Shown here in pieces: positions 45,338-55,726 of a stretch of DNA of 64,000 bases. The notes beneath the pieces were generated by a model, which saw nothing but the letters and a program-made list of their open reading frames with translations, was not told the DNA's origin and made no database searches. Numbering within the stretch: position 1 is the stretch's first letter; each line of letters starts with the position of its first letter. Source of the stretch: Halichondria panicea (lineage: Eukaryota > Porifera > Demospongiae > Suberitida > Halichondriidae); assembly GCF_963675165.1 (NCBI RefSeq), contig NC_087380.1:4896571-4960570 (forward strand), read 5' to 3'. The position numbers were made by a program, and so were the translations under genes.

Positions 45338-46115
45338 ATGAGCCACTGGACTTCAACAGAGTCACCTGTAGCTACTCAGATCCTAACTGAGGAAGAAAGG
45401 AGAATAGTATTAAGCCAGATTACATCTCTAGACCGTTTTGCTGCAGCTAGCGATAACTTTTCAAATGGTTCCAGAGCCATAGTATGTGTTCCTCCGCGGG
45501 CAGAGGGAGACAATGAGAGATGGATAGCTGTGAACCCTCTCAGCCAGCAAATTGATTTCAACATTCGACAGCCAGACCAAAATCGAACTGTACTGTATGC
45601 TTCTGAGAACAAATATGGATGCAACAGCTACTATTACAATGACCAGCTTTCATGCTGCATCATTTGGACAATTATTGCCACTGTGATCTTCTCTATTTTG
45701 ACAACTCCCGTGATCCTTTTGTGCTGCATTCCCATGATCAAGAAAATGAAACAGGTAACTACATGTAAAACTAAAGGATGTTGTTTGATTTGGCATCATA
45801 CTGTAAAGTTCTAGCTCTAGTACACATGCACTATGTATCTTATTTTTCATCTAGATAGTTGTATCTACATACATGCAGTCTATGTTAGTTAAATTTATGC
45901 ATAATAGCAACTATGATCTAAATTAAGGCATTTGTTTAATACTCCTGCAGGCTGAGAGAAAATTTGAGGAGAGGGACAACTTTGGTGCCCGTAAGGAGTA
46001 CAAGAGTTGCTGTAACTGGTGCATAGGGCCTACAGTATGGATTACTGTAATTCTACCAATAGTTTTAATACCAGTTATTCTAGTAGTGGTATTTGCTGCA
46101 GTAGGCATCTTCTAA
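45338..46115 (+). CDS. Small two-transmembrane protein, possibly CD225/dispanin-like
   Basis: Two exons, 45338-45754 and 45951-46115, joined in phase (MKQ|AERKF), 193 residues. The first ATG is at 45338; the frame is open slightly further upstream without an ATG. Residues ~1-103 are hydrophilic and without recognisable domain. A first hydrophobic segment (CIIWTIIATVIFSILTTPVI) is followed by cysteines, then the basic/acidic loop MKQAERKFEERDNFGARKEY, KSCCNWC, and a second segment of ~30 hydrophobic residues (VWITVILPIVLIPVILVVVF) running to the C-terminus. The hairpin of two helices around a loop with a GDxxGAR-like RDNFGARK recalls CD225/dispanin membrane proteins, but the match is short and I do not assign it firmly. 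Just after the stop, 46152-46205 resembles the second helix-coding segment, suggesting a partial duplication. Confidence 0.65.
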
Positions 46116-46867
46116 TACTGAACTTTTTTACTAAAAGTATATACAAGATCATGTTTATTATTGTGATTCTACCATTAATTTTAACAGTATATACATGTAG
46201 TATCCTAGTAACCATGGACAATATCGTTGAGCAAAAGGAGCAAAATAGGCTTCTGTTTAGATAGACTAGCTGACCAATTTTTTAATTTCGGTCCGGAGAC
46301 TGAAAAATATCGCCCCCCCCCACCCCCCCTGAAAATTACGGTCCGCCAATCTTTATGGTTTTACTGAGAGCTATGCATAATGGCAGCCTAGGGTCCTCTC
46401 CACACCATAATAACATGTAAGGTATAAAGTGTACTGTACGTATTGTATTACGCGTAGACAAGGACATTTCTCTATCGCAAGGTAACACTTCTACACTACT
46501 ACACCCAGCCAAGGAATCACTCTTTTTTGAATGAAAAAGTATTGACGTGCTTCATTGCACATTCATTCAGATCGAGCTGTTCCGGTATTTATGATACGCT
46601 GAGCTTGTAGCTGCCTGTGCACGTATAAATCACACTGTACACTATACGTTGTGCTGGAACAAAGGTTGGTCTGCCCTTGAAAAGTGGTCTTGACCTAAAG
46701 ATCTACAGTTGCAACAGCTCTTGTTTTCGGCCAATCATCTGGACTGTTTAGAAAAAAATGTTAAGTCCACCCCCCCCTGCCTGACAGAAATTTCAGTGTG
46801 GACCAAAATATTCGTGACAGGACCATTAACTGTTTCATTGTGCACAATCCCACATGCTGCTTTCTTT

Positions 46868-47172
46868 TGCACATCAAGGCAGTAATTGCACGTCGTTAAT
46901 AACGACGTGCCATTACTGATATGCGATTAATCACTGTAGGAATCTCACAGTGAATAATAGGACAACATGCGATTATGTCCTTAAAACTGCGTCACTAACA
47001 ATTAACAATCAAAAGTATGGCTAAGGGTGCAATATGGGATTAATAGCACGAGTAACAAGCAATGGCAAGGATGCCGAGCGCTATTAACCTTGCCAGTGCT
47101 TGTTATGAGTGCTAATCGCATGTTGTTCTATTATTCACTGTGAGATTCGTACAGTGAATTAATTGCGTATCA
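46868..47172. repeat. Palindrome-rich repeat R6, copy 2
   Basis: Shares AAGGCAGTAATTGCACGTCG, its inverse AACGACGTGCCATTACTG, GTCCTTAAAACTGCGTCACT and ATATGGGATTAATAGCACGA with the copy at 44710-45060, in a different arrangement. Its right portion (ATCGCATGTTGTTCTATTAT) abuts the LINE fragment. Confidence 0.6.
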
Positions 47173-47174
47173 AG

Positions 47175-47379
47175 TTCAAAACAACTAGTGGATAAAATAG
47201 AGAGAGTGCAGAATAGAGCAATGAGAACTATTCTAGAAAAACCAAGTGGCACAAAATCAGAACCCCTTAGAGGAGAACTGGGTTGGGCTAAACTATCATC
47301 AAGAAGACAGTTACAAACTGGAATTAAAACCTACAAGATTATAAATAGAATCCCACCAAAGTATTTTTCAGGACATTAA
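47175..47379 (+). pseudogene. Non-LTR retrotransposon fragment (RT C-terminal tail)
   Basis: Reads DKIERVQNRAMRTILEKPSG, then ELGWAKLSSRRQLQTGIKTY, KIINRIPPKYFSGH and a stop. This is the standard post-reverse-transcriptase tail of LINE elements (K.E.VQNRA.R.I, ELGW..L..RR, YKI.N...P.YF). Only the last ~63 codons remain and the copy is surrounded by R6 sequence, so it is a 5'-truncated insertion. Confidence 0.8.
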
Positions 47380-47630
47380 TACGATCAACAAAAATGAAAA
47401 TGGCAGAAATAAAAATAATTTTTAATATTCAATACAAATCATAATTATATAGATATAATACATGTATATATACATGTAGCGCAACCATTTTTTCAGTGTT
47501 AATACAGAAAGCCTCTTTAAAACTAAAATTGCCTACAACAGCTAATCACTATTCATGCAGCTAACTAGTGAAAACGAACATTGTTTTAAGCTGTACATGT
47601 AAAATTGTACCAAGTAAGGCAGTTCATACT

Positions 47631-50600
47631 TCATTGCGCACAGGGTCCGGCGATTTCTGTGTACGTAACAACAGGGCGACGGTTGACTCTTTGAGGGGGA
47701 GGGGCTGGCCTGTAGTCATCTGTGGTGAGGGGGGCTAGTTCATCCATGTAGGAGAGTCTCAGCTGTTCCGGCCTCGTAGCTGGTCTGATGATAGGAGGAG
47801 TGATGTAGCGATCAGGGTCAGCTTCTTCCACAGCAGCACCATTCGTGTAAGGTGCGTTCACAATGTCTATTTGCTCAGCATTATTAAGTTGCTCATCATT
47901 ATCATTGGCTGCAAACTGATGCATTGCCATGGCATTCTTAGGTTGTTGGTGCTTTTTCTCTGTAGCACTAATTCTCAACATCTTTGTGACTTCCTTTATC
48001 TTGAGCCATATTTTGGTGTTCTTTAGTATAAAGTGGTGGAAATGGTAGCTGATTATTATCACAAAGAGGATAAAAGCTATAGACATTGAAACAATGGTCA
48101 GTGTTTCTTGCTGTTGTTGTGTTTCAACAACATAGGAAGTACCAATAGATAGAATGCCGAGATTAAGCAGAAAGAATGTTTCTAGATATTCGTTAAATTG
48201 CTTTTTGTGCACTCGGTTGTTCAATGATATCAGTCCGAATGCAATGCATCCAGCAGATAGAACAGGAAGAGACGTATTTGGAGCCATGGAAACTACTAAA
48301 TTATGAGCAATCAGAGCAAAGAGGAGCAGTCCTACCCAGTAGCGATGCTTGGGAGTGAAGGGAGCATGGTATGTGTCCATGAAACCATTGTAGTATGTGT
48401 TCTTGGTCCATATCATAACCTTGGAACAGCGAGGAAACCATTGTCCAAAGAAGAGCAGTACAGTGAACATTACACCAGCAATGAGGATTATGATAGCAGC
48501 AATAAACTGAGGGATGCGAATGGGAGTGAAATATTGCACATTGCCGTCGTACAGCCAAATAACTTTGGTTGAACCGTCAGGATAATGCAATTCTGTGAAT
48601 TGTAGTGCTGCAACAATAAACCGTAAAAATTTAGAATAAGAGAGTAGGACGAGTGTGCCTAGGGCAGCAACTGGGTTCCTGTTGGAGAGGAGCTTTGCAA
48701 ATGAGTCAAAGTACTTGCTCAAAAGTATAATAAGAAGCATTAGAAGAAACAGGTAAGTGGGAAAGACAAGTTGAAGGAGCACTTTTCCTTGAGAGTTCAT
48801 TCCATCATAAAAGCAAGTCTCGATTCCCAGGTCAAGATTCACCCATGATACAAAAACGGTTAAAAAGTTGTTTCTAGGAAAGAAAATCGCTCTATTAGCA
48901 GCTACTATGTTGGCGTAAAAAATGAGGCCATGAATATTTCCAGTTGCTATAGTGATGTTGAGCACAAGAATTAAAACAACTAACAATATGCCTGCCAGCG
49001 CAAATGGAATTAGTTGAAAAAGGTAAAGATTAGAGCATTCTTTACACTTTGACGTAGCCAACACAAGACTGAGTCCTGGTTCACATTCTCCACACAAGAC
49101 ACCACTTCGATTGTAGGCACACTGCTGGTCAGAGTTGCTTAGACTGATGTGAACTGGTTTTTCTACACAATAGTCAAATGCACTGTTACTAACAACATAC
49201 CCTGTTTTGTTGGTAGTATTTATGAATTCTATCCATATGTTGTTATTACTTTCCAGCTTTATGGTTTCATTTTCCTCCAAACAATTCGTTATCTGATATA
49301 GTTGTTGCAAGTCTGGGTCACAGTCACATTTGCACTCAATATCGGACTGAATTGGTTTTAGTCCGATGGGGCATGTGCATGGTAGAAAAGAAACATTGAT
49401 AAGTTGTCCTGAAATTCCTAAATTGATGCATGGACCATCAGCATAGAGTTCCAGTTGAGCAGAGCTGTCTTGTGAGAATACATTGTACTCTAATTCTGTG
49501 CACTGATTGCCAACTATTTGTTCAGCCTGTCCTTCTTTGAGACGGCCAACTCCACTATTAGTGATAACAGAACTGTGAATTGTGGCATTGATTGGATTTC
49601 CAACTTGGTCAAAAGCCATAACACTGATTTTGTACGTGTGTCCCTTTTTCGTGAAAACATAGTCACTTTGTGAATAGTTACAAACAGTTACTTGAACAGG
49701 CGAAGAGGAAATTGATAACTCAGTGGATGGTTTTACGGTTCTTTTTATGTAGTCCAATCCATTTGAAGAATTGTAATATTCAGCATTTTTTTCTGCTGTA
49801 CACCTGTCTAACAGACCTCCATAGATGTCTGCTCCTGACTGGGTAGCTGTGTTGTTAGTCATAAATGTGTTGAAGTGGTTTGTTTTCAAACTGGGTTCAT
49901 TCAAATTGATTGTTTGAATAAAGCAGTCCTTAAAAATGGATTGAGTAGCACCAGTTTCGATGACCCCTCCTCTGCAGGCACCACTCTCTGTGTCATCTGC
50001 AACAAATATTCCCCCTCCGTACTGTGCCAAGTTGTTGTTAATCATTAGCTTTACATATACTTTATCAACATCTTCATAGTCTTTTTTAAATAAGTACAGT
50101 TTTGAACTTTGCCGAAGAAACACTCCACCTCCACTAGCAGTTGCTGTGTTTGAGTCGATGTTAACGTGTGATCGAGTTAGTTTAATGGTTGTAGCTACTG
50201 CATAAATACCTCCACCATTCTCAGCAATGTTGTCAACAATGTTTGCAGGAATTCGTAACACAGATTGAAAATCAACTCTACTTGAATGAGCATAAATTCC
50301 TCCACCATCCTGGTGTGCTGTGTTGAGATTGATTGTTATTGGCTCATTTACTATGAGTGTACCCACACTCAGAAATATTCCTCCTCCAGATGTAGCCGTG
50401 TTTTTCTTCAGCGTACAGTCAGAGATGAACACAGTACTGCCAAAATCACCATTAATCGCTCCACCATTTGCGTCAGCTCTGTTGTTTATTAGTGTGCTGT
50501 TTGAGATAGACGCAGTGCCTGAGTAAACACCAATCGCTCCACCATTGTCAGCACTGTTGTTTGTCAGTGTGCTATTGAAGATGGACACACCGCCTGAGTA

Positions 50601-52253
50601 GTTATCAATCGCTCCACCATTCTCGTCAGCACAGTTGTTTGTCAGCTCACTGCCAGAGATAGAAACATTGCTTGAACTACTATCAATTGCTCCACCATAG
50701 TTATCAGCTCTGTTGTTTTTCAGGGTGCTATCGGAGATAGATACACTGCCTGAGTAAACACCGATCGCTCCACCACTCCTATCAGCACTGTTGTTTGTCA
50801 GTCTGCTGTCTGAGATAGACATAATGCCTGAGTTAACACGAATCGCTCCACCATTCCTGTTAGCGCTGTTGTTTGTTACTATGCTGTCAAAGATAGACAC
50901 AGTGCCAGAGTGATTATCAATAGCTCCACCATTTATGCCAGCACTGTTGTGAGTCAGTGTACTGTCGGAGATAGAAACAATGCCTGAATTAAAATCAATC
51001 GCTCCACCATTCCCGTCAGCTCTATTGTTTGTCAGTAAGCTATCAGAGATGGTCACATTGCTTGAGTAAAAACCAATTGCTCCACCACTCCAATCAGCAC
51101 TGTTGTTTGTGAGTGTGCTGTCGGCGATGGACACACTGCCTAAATTAACATCAATCGCTCCACCATAGTGGTCAGCACTGTTGTTTGTCAGGGTGCTATT
51201 GAAGATGGTCACACTTCCTTTGTAAATACGAATCGCTCCACCACTCCCGTCCACTCTGTTGTTTGTGAGTGTGCTGTGTGAGATGTTCACACTACTGCCT
51301 GAGCCAACATGAATCGCTCCACCATAGCCAGCACTGTTGTTTGTCAGGGTGCTATTGAAGATGGTCACACTTCCATTGTGAATACCAATCGCTCCACCAA
51401 TCATATTGACAATGTTGTTTGTGAGTGTGCTGTATGAGATGTTCACACTACTGCCTGAGCCAGCATAAAACGCTCCACCATCCTGAGAAGCTTTGTTATT
51501 CGTGAAGTTACACCAAGTGATCACTACAGTACCAGATACCACTTCTATTGCTCCTCCCCTAGTACTAGCACTGTTATACTTGAACTCTGTGTTGTTGAGA
51601 TGTGCATTGTTTGACTCACTGTAAACTGCACCTCCATCATTTCTAGTGAATACACTGTTTGTTATGCACACATCATCAGCCTCAACGTGCAGTGCCAAAC
51701 CAGTGTTGTTCATGAAGAGAGTGCTCTCAATTGTTACAGTTTGAGTTTTAGCAATCTTAACTATGTGAGTGTGATTGAGTAATTCAAAGTCCATAAAGTA
51801 GCAGTCATTGATATAGACATCGTGGGCACTGTCAATGATCAATCCTTGATGTGAATTTTGTGGTCCATCATTCACTCCAATGAAACCAAAATGTTTAATG
51901 CTCAATTTTGTAATACTAACAAAACGTATTACACCATTGCCATTGAATCTAACTTCAACTGCACTTTTGTTCTGACTGGTAATATGCACGTGTGAGAAGT
52001 TAATAATCAATAACTGCTCAGTTAACACATGATCTCCAGGTAGAAAGCTCAAAGTGAGATTGTCTCCACCAGATAACAAGTCGGTTTGAACAAGCTGCTC
52101 GAGAGTAAAACAAGTTCCATTTCGATATCCATTACACAAGTCGGTTGAATTCACTGGCACAATGTGATAGTGCTCACTCCTGGTAGCAGTAGCTATGGCG
52201 ATCAGTAGCACTAACCAGCTGAGAATGTTTCTAGACAGCATATCTTGCCGCAT
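47631..52253 (-). CDS. Pmp-type beta-helix repeat protein with multi-pass membrane domain
   Basis: An intact intronless 1,540-residue protein; the longest frame starts at 52319, but the ATG at 52253 is preferred because a signal peptide follows at once (SRNILSWLVLLIAIATA). From residue ~208 to ~748 there are about 21 repeats of ~24-26 residues of the form [LT]xNNSAD.GGAI...SGxVSISDS. This resembles chlamydial polymorphic membrane protein repeats (GGAI plus F/LxxN) and is expected to fold as a right-handed beta-helix. A Cys-rich region follows (ECKCDCDPD, then GVLCGECEPGLSLVLATSKC). About eight or nine hydrophobic segments lie between residues ~1074 and ~1395 (FALAGILLVVLILVLNITIA; IAAIIILIAGVMFTVLLFFG), then a ~140-residue cytoplasmic tail rich in Pro and Tyr. 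The layout suggests a cell-surface adhesion or recognition receptor; function is unknown. I recall related proteins as expanded in sponges. Confidence 0.85.
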   Translation of the reverse strand: MRQDMLSRNILSWLVLLIAIATATRSEHYHIVPVNSTDLCNGYRNGTCFTLEQLVQTDLLSGGDNLTLSFLPGDHVLTEQLLIINFSHVHITSQNKSAVEVRFNGNGVIRFVSITKLSIKHFGFIGVNDGPQNSHQGLIIDSAHDVYINDCYFMDFELLNHTHIVKIAKTQTVTIESTLFMNNTGLALHVEADDVCITNSVFTRNDGGAVYSESNNAHLNNTEFKYNSASTRGGAIEVVSGTVVITWCNFTNNKASQDGGAFYAGSGSSVNISYSTLTNNIVNMIGGAIGIHNGSVTIFNSTLTNNSAGYGGAIHVGSGSSVNISHSTLTNNRVDGSGGAIRIYKGSVTIFNSTLTNNSADHYGGAIDVNLGSVSIADSTLTNNSADWSGGAIGFYSSNVTISDSLLTNNRADGNGGAIDFNSGIVSISDSTLTHNSAGINGGAIDNHSGTVSIFDSIVTNNSANRNGGAIRVNSGIMSISDSRLTNNSADRSGGAIGVYSGSVSISDSTLKNNRADNYGGAIDSSSSNVSISGSELTNNCADENGGAIDNYSGGVSIFNSTLTNNSADNGGAIGVYSGTASISNSTLINNRADANGGAINGDFGSTVFISDCTLKKNTATSGGGIFLSVGTLIVNEPITINLNTAHQDGGGIYAHSSRVDFQSVLRIPANIVDNIAENGGGIYAVATTIKLTRSHVNIDSNTATASGGGVFLRQSSKLYLFKKDYEDVDKVYVKLMINNNLAQYGGGIFVADDTESGACRGGVIETGATQSIFKDCFIQTINLNEPSLKTNHFNTFMTNNTATQSGADIYGGLLDRCTAEKNAEYYNSSNGLDYIKRTVKPSTELSISSSPVQVTVCNYSQSDYVFTKKGHTYKISVMAFDQVGNPINATIHSSVITNSGVGRLKEGQAEQIVGNQCTELEYNVFSQDSSAQLELYADGPCINLGISGQLINVSFLPCTCPIGLKPIQSDIECKCDCDPDLQQLYQITNCLEENETIKLESNNNIWIEFINTTNKTGYVVSNSAFDYCVEKPVHISLSNSDQQCAYNRSGVLCGECEPGLSLVLATSKCKECSNLYLFQLIPFALAGILLVVLILVLNITIATGNIHGLIFYANIVAANRAIFFPRNNFLTVFVSWVNLDLGIETCFYDGMNSQGKVLLQLVFPTYLFLLMLLIILLSKYFDSFAKLLSNRNPVAALGTLVLLSYSKFLRFIVAALQFTELHYPDGSTKVIWLYDGNVQYFTPIRIPQFIAAIIILIAGVMFTVLLFFGQWFPRCSKVMIWTKNTYYNGFMDTYHAPFTPKHRYWVGLLLFALIAHNLVVSMAPNTSLPVLSAGCIAFGLISLNNRVHKKQFNEYLETFFLLNLGILSIGTSYVVETQQQQETLTIVSMSIAFILFVIIISYHFHHFILKNTKIWLKIKEVTKMLRISATEKKHQQPKNAMAMHQFAANDNDEQLNNAEQIDIVNAPYTNGAAVEEADPDRYITPPIIRPATRPEQLRLSYMDELAPLTTDDYRPAPPPQRVNRRPVVTYTEIAGPCAQ

Positions 52254-52683
52254 ATCTGAGGTGCATGCATGTATATATGATGATGATTGTATAATATACT
52301 GCTTCAATATTTTGTACATTGCAAACCCTACGGTGTAGGGGTTGGTAGATTATGCTGGCATAATAGGCACCTTTAAGGCAGGTTTTGGAAGTACAAGTCA
52401 GTACAAAGCACCCACAGTACAATCATTTTACAAGCCTGGTGGATAATTATCTCCTTGGCATTCTATATTTAATATAGTGTTAATAGACATGCAGAGTCGT
52501 GTGGCCATTATTTATTAGTTTAATGTTCTTGTGCGACGACATGGAGTCTATGCTGTGCTTTGGAGGAATAATGTGAGGCCAAGCGGCTTAAGGAAGAATA
52601 CTAGGCTGTTAATATTATACTAGTAATCTTCAACTCACTGTTATAAATGGATGCACTTTTTTCTGCTTTACACTTTCACTCGT

Positions 52684-53060
52684 TATTATGCCTCGAGGCG
52701 TAGCCGCACGAGGGATACGGTAAAGCTGACTGTGTGTGTGTCTGTCTGTCTGTGTGTGTGTGTATTCCAGCTATAACTGCTCAACGGTTACAATGCGACG
52801 AAAACTAACAGCTTCTATAGGCTTCTAGCCACGTTCTCTTGGATTTTGATTCGTGGATTAGCAAACTAAAGCTTCTTTCTCGAGTTATGGCTAGTTTGAC
52901 TCACATTGAAGGCTGTTGCAGTCTCTTCAGGATCTTTCATAGCATCATCTGTCCGCACAAACTTTCTATTCAACATATGAGTTAGCCTTGCACTCAAGCG
53001 CTAGCTTTTTGTTAGCTACAATACTCACAAAATATCTGTTAAAACAGCTAGCTAGCAGTA
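52684..53060. repeat. R1 copy, close match to 2058-2410
   Basis: TTATGCCTCGAGGCGTAGCC, a TG/CTGT microsatellite, CTCAACGGTTACAATGCGAC, TTCTCGAGTTATGGCTAGTT and GCATCATCTGTCCGCACAAA follow in the same order and orientation as in the copy 50 kb to the left. The two are nearly identical over ~300 bases, indicating recent activity of the family. Confidence 0.75.
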
Positions 53061-54680
53061 GCCATTTGCGAAATTGATCTCTTTGGACACACCCTTTAAT
53101 TATTCCTATATGGATGTAATGCGCATGCGCGCTCATTCCCCACGTGTGAGAAAATAATATCCAGATCCAGATCCTCCTGGCAGAATCAAGCCACAAAACA
53201 CTACCATATAACAATATAGATAACAATATGCATGTACACAGGTCTTTTCTTCTTAGATATTATATACACTGAACTACAGATCCTGGAAGAATCAATTTTC
53301 TTCTTTCTTGAGGTCCTGGTAAGCTACATAATACAATAAATAACAACAATAGATGCATGTAAATAGTCTTTTCTTCTCAGTGATCTGACTTTATATAGAT
53401 AAGCTAACTTTAATATAAAATTCATTATAGAAACTAATAACACTCTAATACTTTAGAGTGAAAGCAAAAACATGGCGAGAGGCATTAGCACAGCGCCAGC
53501 TTGAACACTAGTTCTTCCTAGTGATCACCTCATCATATATATAGACGTAGCACATGTATAGTAGTACTGTACTGGTACATTATATGAGTATACAATTATG
53601 GGCTTAACACATCCTTCTGGCTCATAAAGTTCCCGCAGCTGTCAAAGCTAACATGTGCACTGAACCCTTCTTTCTTTGTGCTAATTGTATTTTGACCTCC
53701 TAAAGGTATAGCTAGCCAAACTGAATGTCATGCAATTTCCGGGAAATAAAAATAAACATCTTTTAAAATTTCCTGAAAACACCCAGTTTTGGCTAGCTAC
53801 TACCTATGCACTGTAATATAGCGTAATTTCATTGTAATTTCATTGTTCTAGAGTCATGCATGTATTTATATAGTCTCATGCCAATGCACCGTATAGCGGG
53901 TATAATTAATTATTTTGAGGGTAGAGAAGTTTCTGCATATCCCATGTCACCGTGAGAACATTGAGAACACTTATTTAGTGTCTTTCGCCACTCTGTGCCT
54001 TCATACAATTGTGTACATAATTGTAACAATCGCTAATTAGGGGGTGATCAGTTACTAGGTAACGAAGATGGTGTCAAGATACCTCTGAGGTCTGCGCTAT
54101 ATATATATCTGTTACAAGTCATTTCAATGTATGGTTCATGATTATATGAATTGTTGCTTATTCTGTATTTAGGGAAAGGGTTAAGCTACCCACGAATTCA
54201 ATATCGCATTTCTACGAGTCATTCCGCAAAAGTATACCTTCGAAGTATATTCGCTATACGGTAATCCAATGTCTATACTTACATTATATTATTATCGTAT
54301 AGTAGGTATTTTTCTTTAGTGCAAATTTTCGTATATGAACTGCCCAATTGTAATACTCGTATGAACTGCCCAATTGTAATACTCGTACGAACATAATAAT
54401 TTAGTTTAGATTTTTTAAATTCTACGTGTGTCTCTATTTTCGACACTGTGCACTCCCTATACATACCAGGCATGCAAGAAGTCGAAGGACAATCATGCAT
54501 GCGTTTCATTTTAGTGAGCTCAGTGCTGTGAAATATTTTATGATGCACAGGAAAAATAACAGTAGCTGTAATAAATAAAGGTGGCAACGTAATTTTGAAG
54601 CTGTATAAATATGTCTATAATGACTGTTGCTGTACACAAATAATTAGATTTTGCAGCGTCATAAACATGGCTACGTTTTA

Positions 54681-55045
54681 GACAGTGCATGCATGTGGGG
54701 ACTGACCAAGCATTCATTTGTTGGGTGTGTATCATAAAACCAAACATTCGTAGACCAAGCATTCATGTCATTATGTACATGTGGGGTGAATGATTTTTTT
54801 TTATTTCATGCTAGGAGATTTTGAAACTTAGTAAATGTGGCTAGATTGTAGACAGTGGGGACTGACCAAGCATTCATTTGTTGGGTGTGTATCATAACCA
54901 AATTCGTAGACCAAGCATTCATGTCATTGTGTACATGTGGGGTGAATGAATTTTTTTTTATTTCATGCTGGGAGATTTTGAAACTTAGTAAATGTGGCTA
55001 GATTGTAGACAGTGGGGACTGACCAAGCATATGTAGGGTGCGTGC
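54681..55045. repeat. Tandem repeat, ~157-170-bp period, 2.2 copies
   Basis: GACAGT..GGGGACTGACCAAG starts at 54681, 54851 and 55008. The unit includes ACCAAGCATTCATTTGTTGG, GTACATGTGGGGTGAATGA, a T-run and GGAGATTTTGAAACTTAGTA. The third copy breaks off after about 30 bases. Within each unit ACCAAGCATTCAT itself recurs, so the array is a higher-order repeat. Confidence 0.8.
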
Positions 55046-55394
55046 ACTGCTCATGACCAAGCATTAATAGACCAAGCATTCATATATGGAGTAGACGTAT
55101 TGTTTTTCTGGAGTACACAGATTGGTAAAAGTGATAGCAAAGTGTTACCACAATAAGGTGAACGATATAGTCATCGACGATTAGACGAAGTATTGGCTAG
55201 TGCTGACTACCTGTTCTTGCAGGTATTTTAAACATGGAAGGTGCCAAATGTTTTATATAGGCCGTTGTGTATTGCATGCTTTTTGCTGCATATAATTATT
55301 ATAGCACACTCTATTTTTTACAGTATATAGATTCGCCCTCGGTTCTGATGTAGTGGACAATAACAATAATAATAATTTATGTGGCTTTCTATGG

Positions 55395-55672
55395 GGTAGC
55401 TAGCCTATACATTATAAGACCTAACACGAACTGGCTAAAAAACTCTACAAATCTATATTATCTGGAACTTGTTAGATCAAAGAGCAAAAGAAGCTACTTC
55501 AACAAATATACACTTTTTAACATTTTTAGCTGTGTAATTAACTTTGTTTGTTTGTTTATGTTTTTTTTGTTTTGTTTTTTTTTGTCTGTAATTCTTTTCA
55601 GGGCTCTCAGGAAGACCAGCAATAATTATTGCTGATGAGACTTTCGATCCCTGTTTAAATAAAATATTACTA
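55395..55672 (+). mobile_element. Probable LINE 3' end
   Basis: A T-rich region ends in GGGCTCTCAGGAAGACCAGC, a short hairpin (AATAATTATTGCTGATGAGA) and CCCTGTTTAAATAAAATATT. A short hairpin followed by an A-rich repeat tail is characteristic of CR1/L2-like retrotransposon 3' ends. An 84-codon open frame over it is hydrophobic and not convincing as a gene. Assignment is tentative. Confidence 0.4.
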
Positions 55673-55726
55673 CTAGACTACTAGTATTACGTATACATTA
55701 GTATTCAGTTGCACATCGTCAAGGCA

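Larger units (their letters stand above)
46116..47630. other. Intergenic: repeats and a LINE scrap
   Basis: Holds a partial duplicate of the two-TM gene's last helix (about 46152-46205), C-rich homopolymer runs, a second copy of the palindromic repeat R6 (about 46868-47172) and a LINE fragment that interrupts R6 (about 47175-47379). The 3' UTR of the minus-strand Pmp-like gene should lie at the right end. Confidence 0.6.

Noticed and set aside
50286-50526. Plus-strand frames opposite the Pmp repeat array
   Set aside because: They are complement shadows of a repetitive coding region and end where the repeat phase changes.
54279-54762. Overlapping minus-strand frames of 102 and 74 codons
   Set aside because: They lie within tandem-repeat DNA with no homology.
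54681-55045. Possible CRISPR-like direct repeats
   Set aside because: The units are ~160 bp, contiguous and without spacers; this is a eukaryotic tandem repeat.
55381-55635. 84-codon hydrophobic plus-strand frame
   Set aside because: The hydrophobicity comes from a T-rich LINE-like 3' end (TTTGTTTG runs); it is unlikely to be translated.
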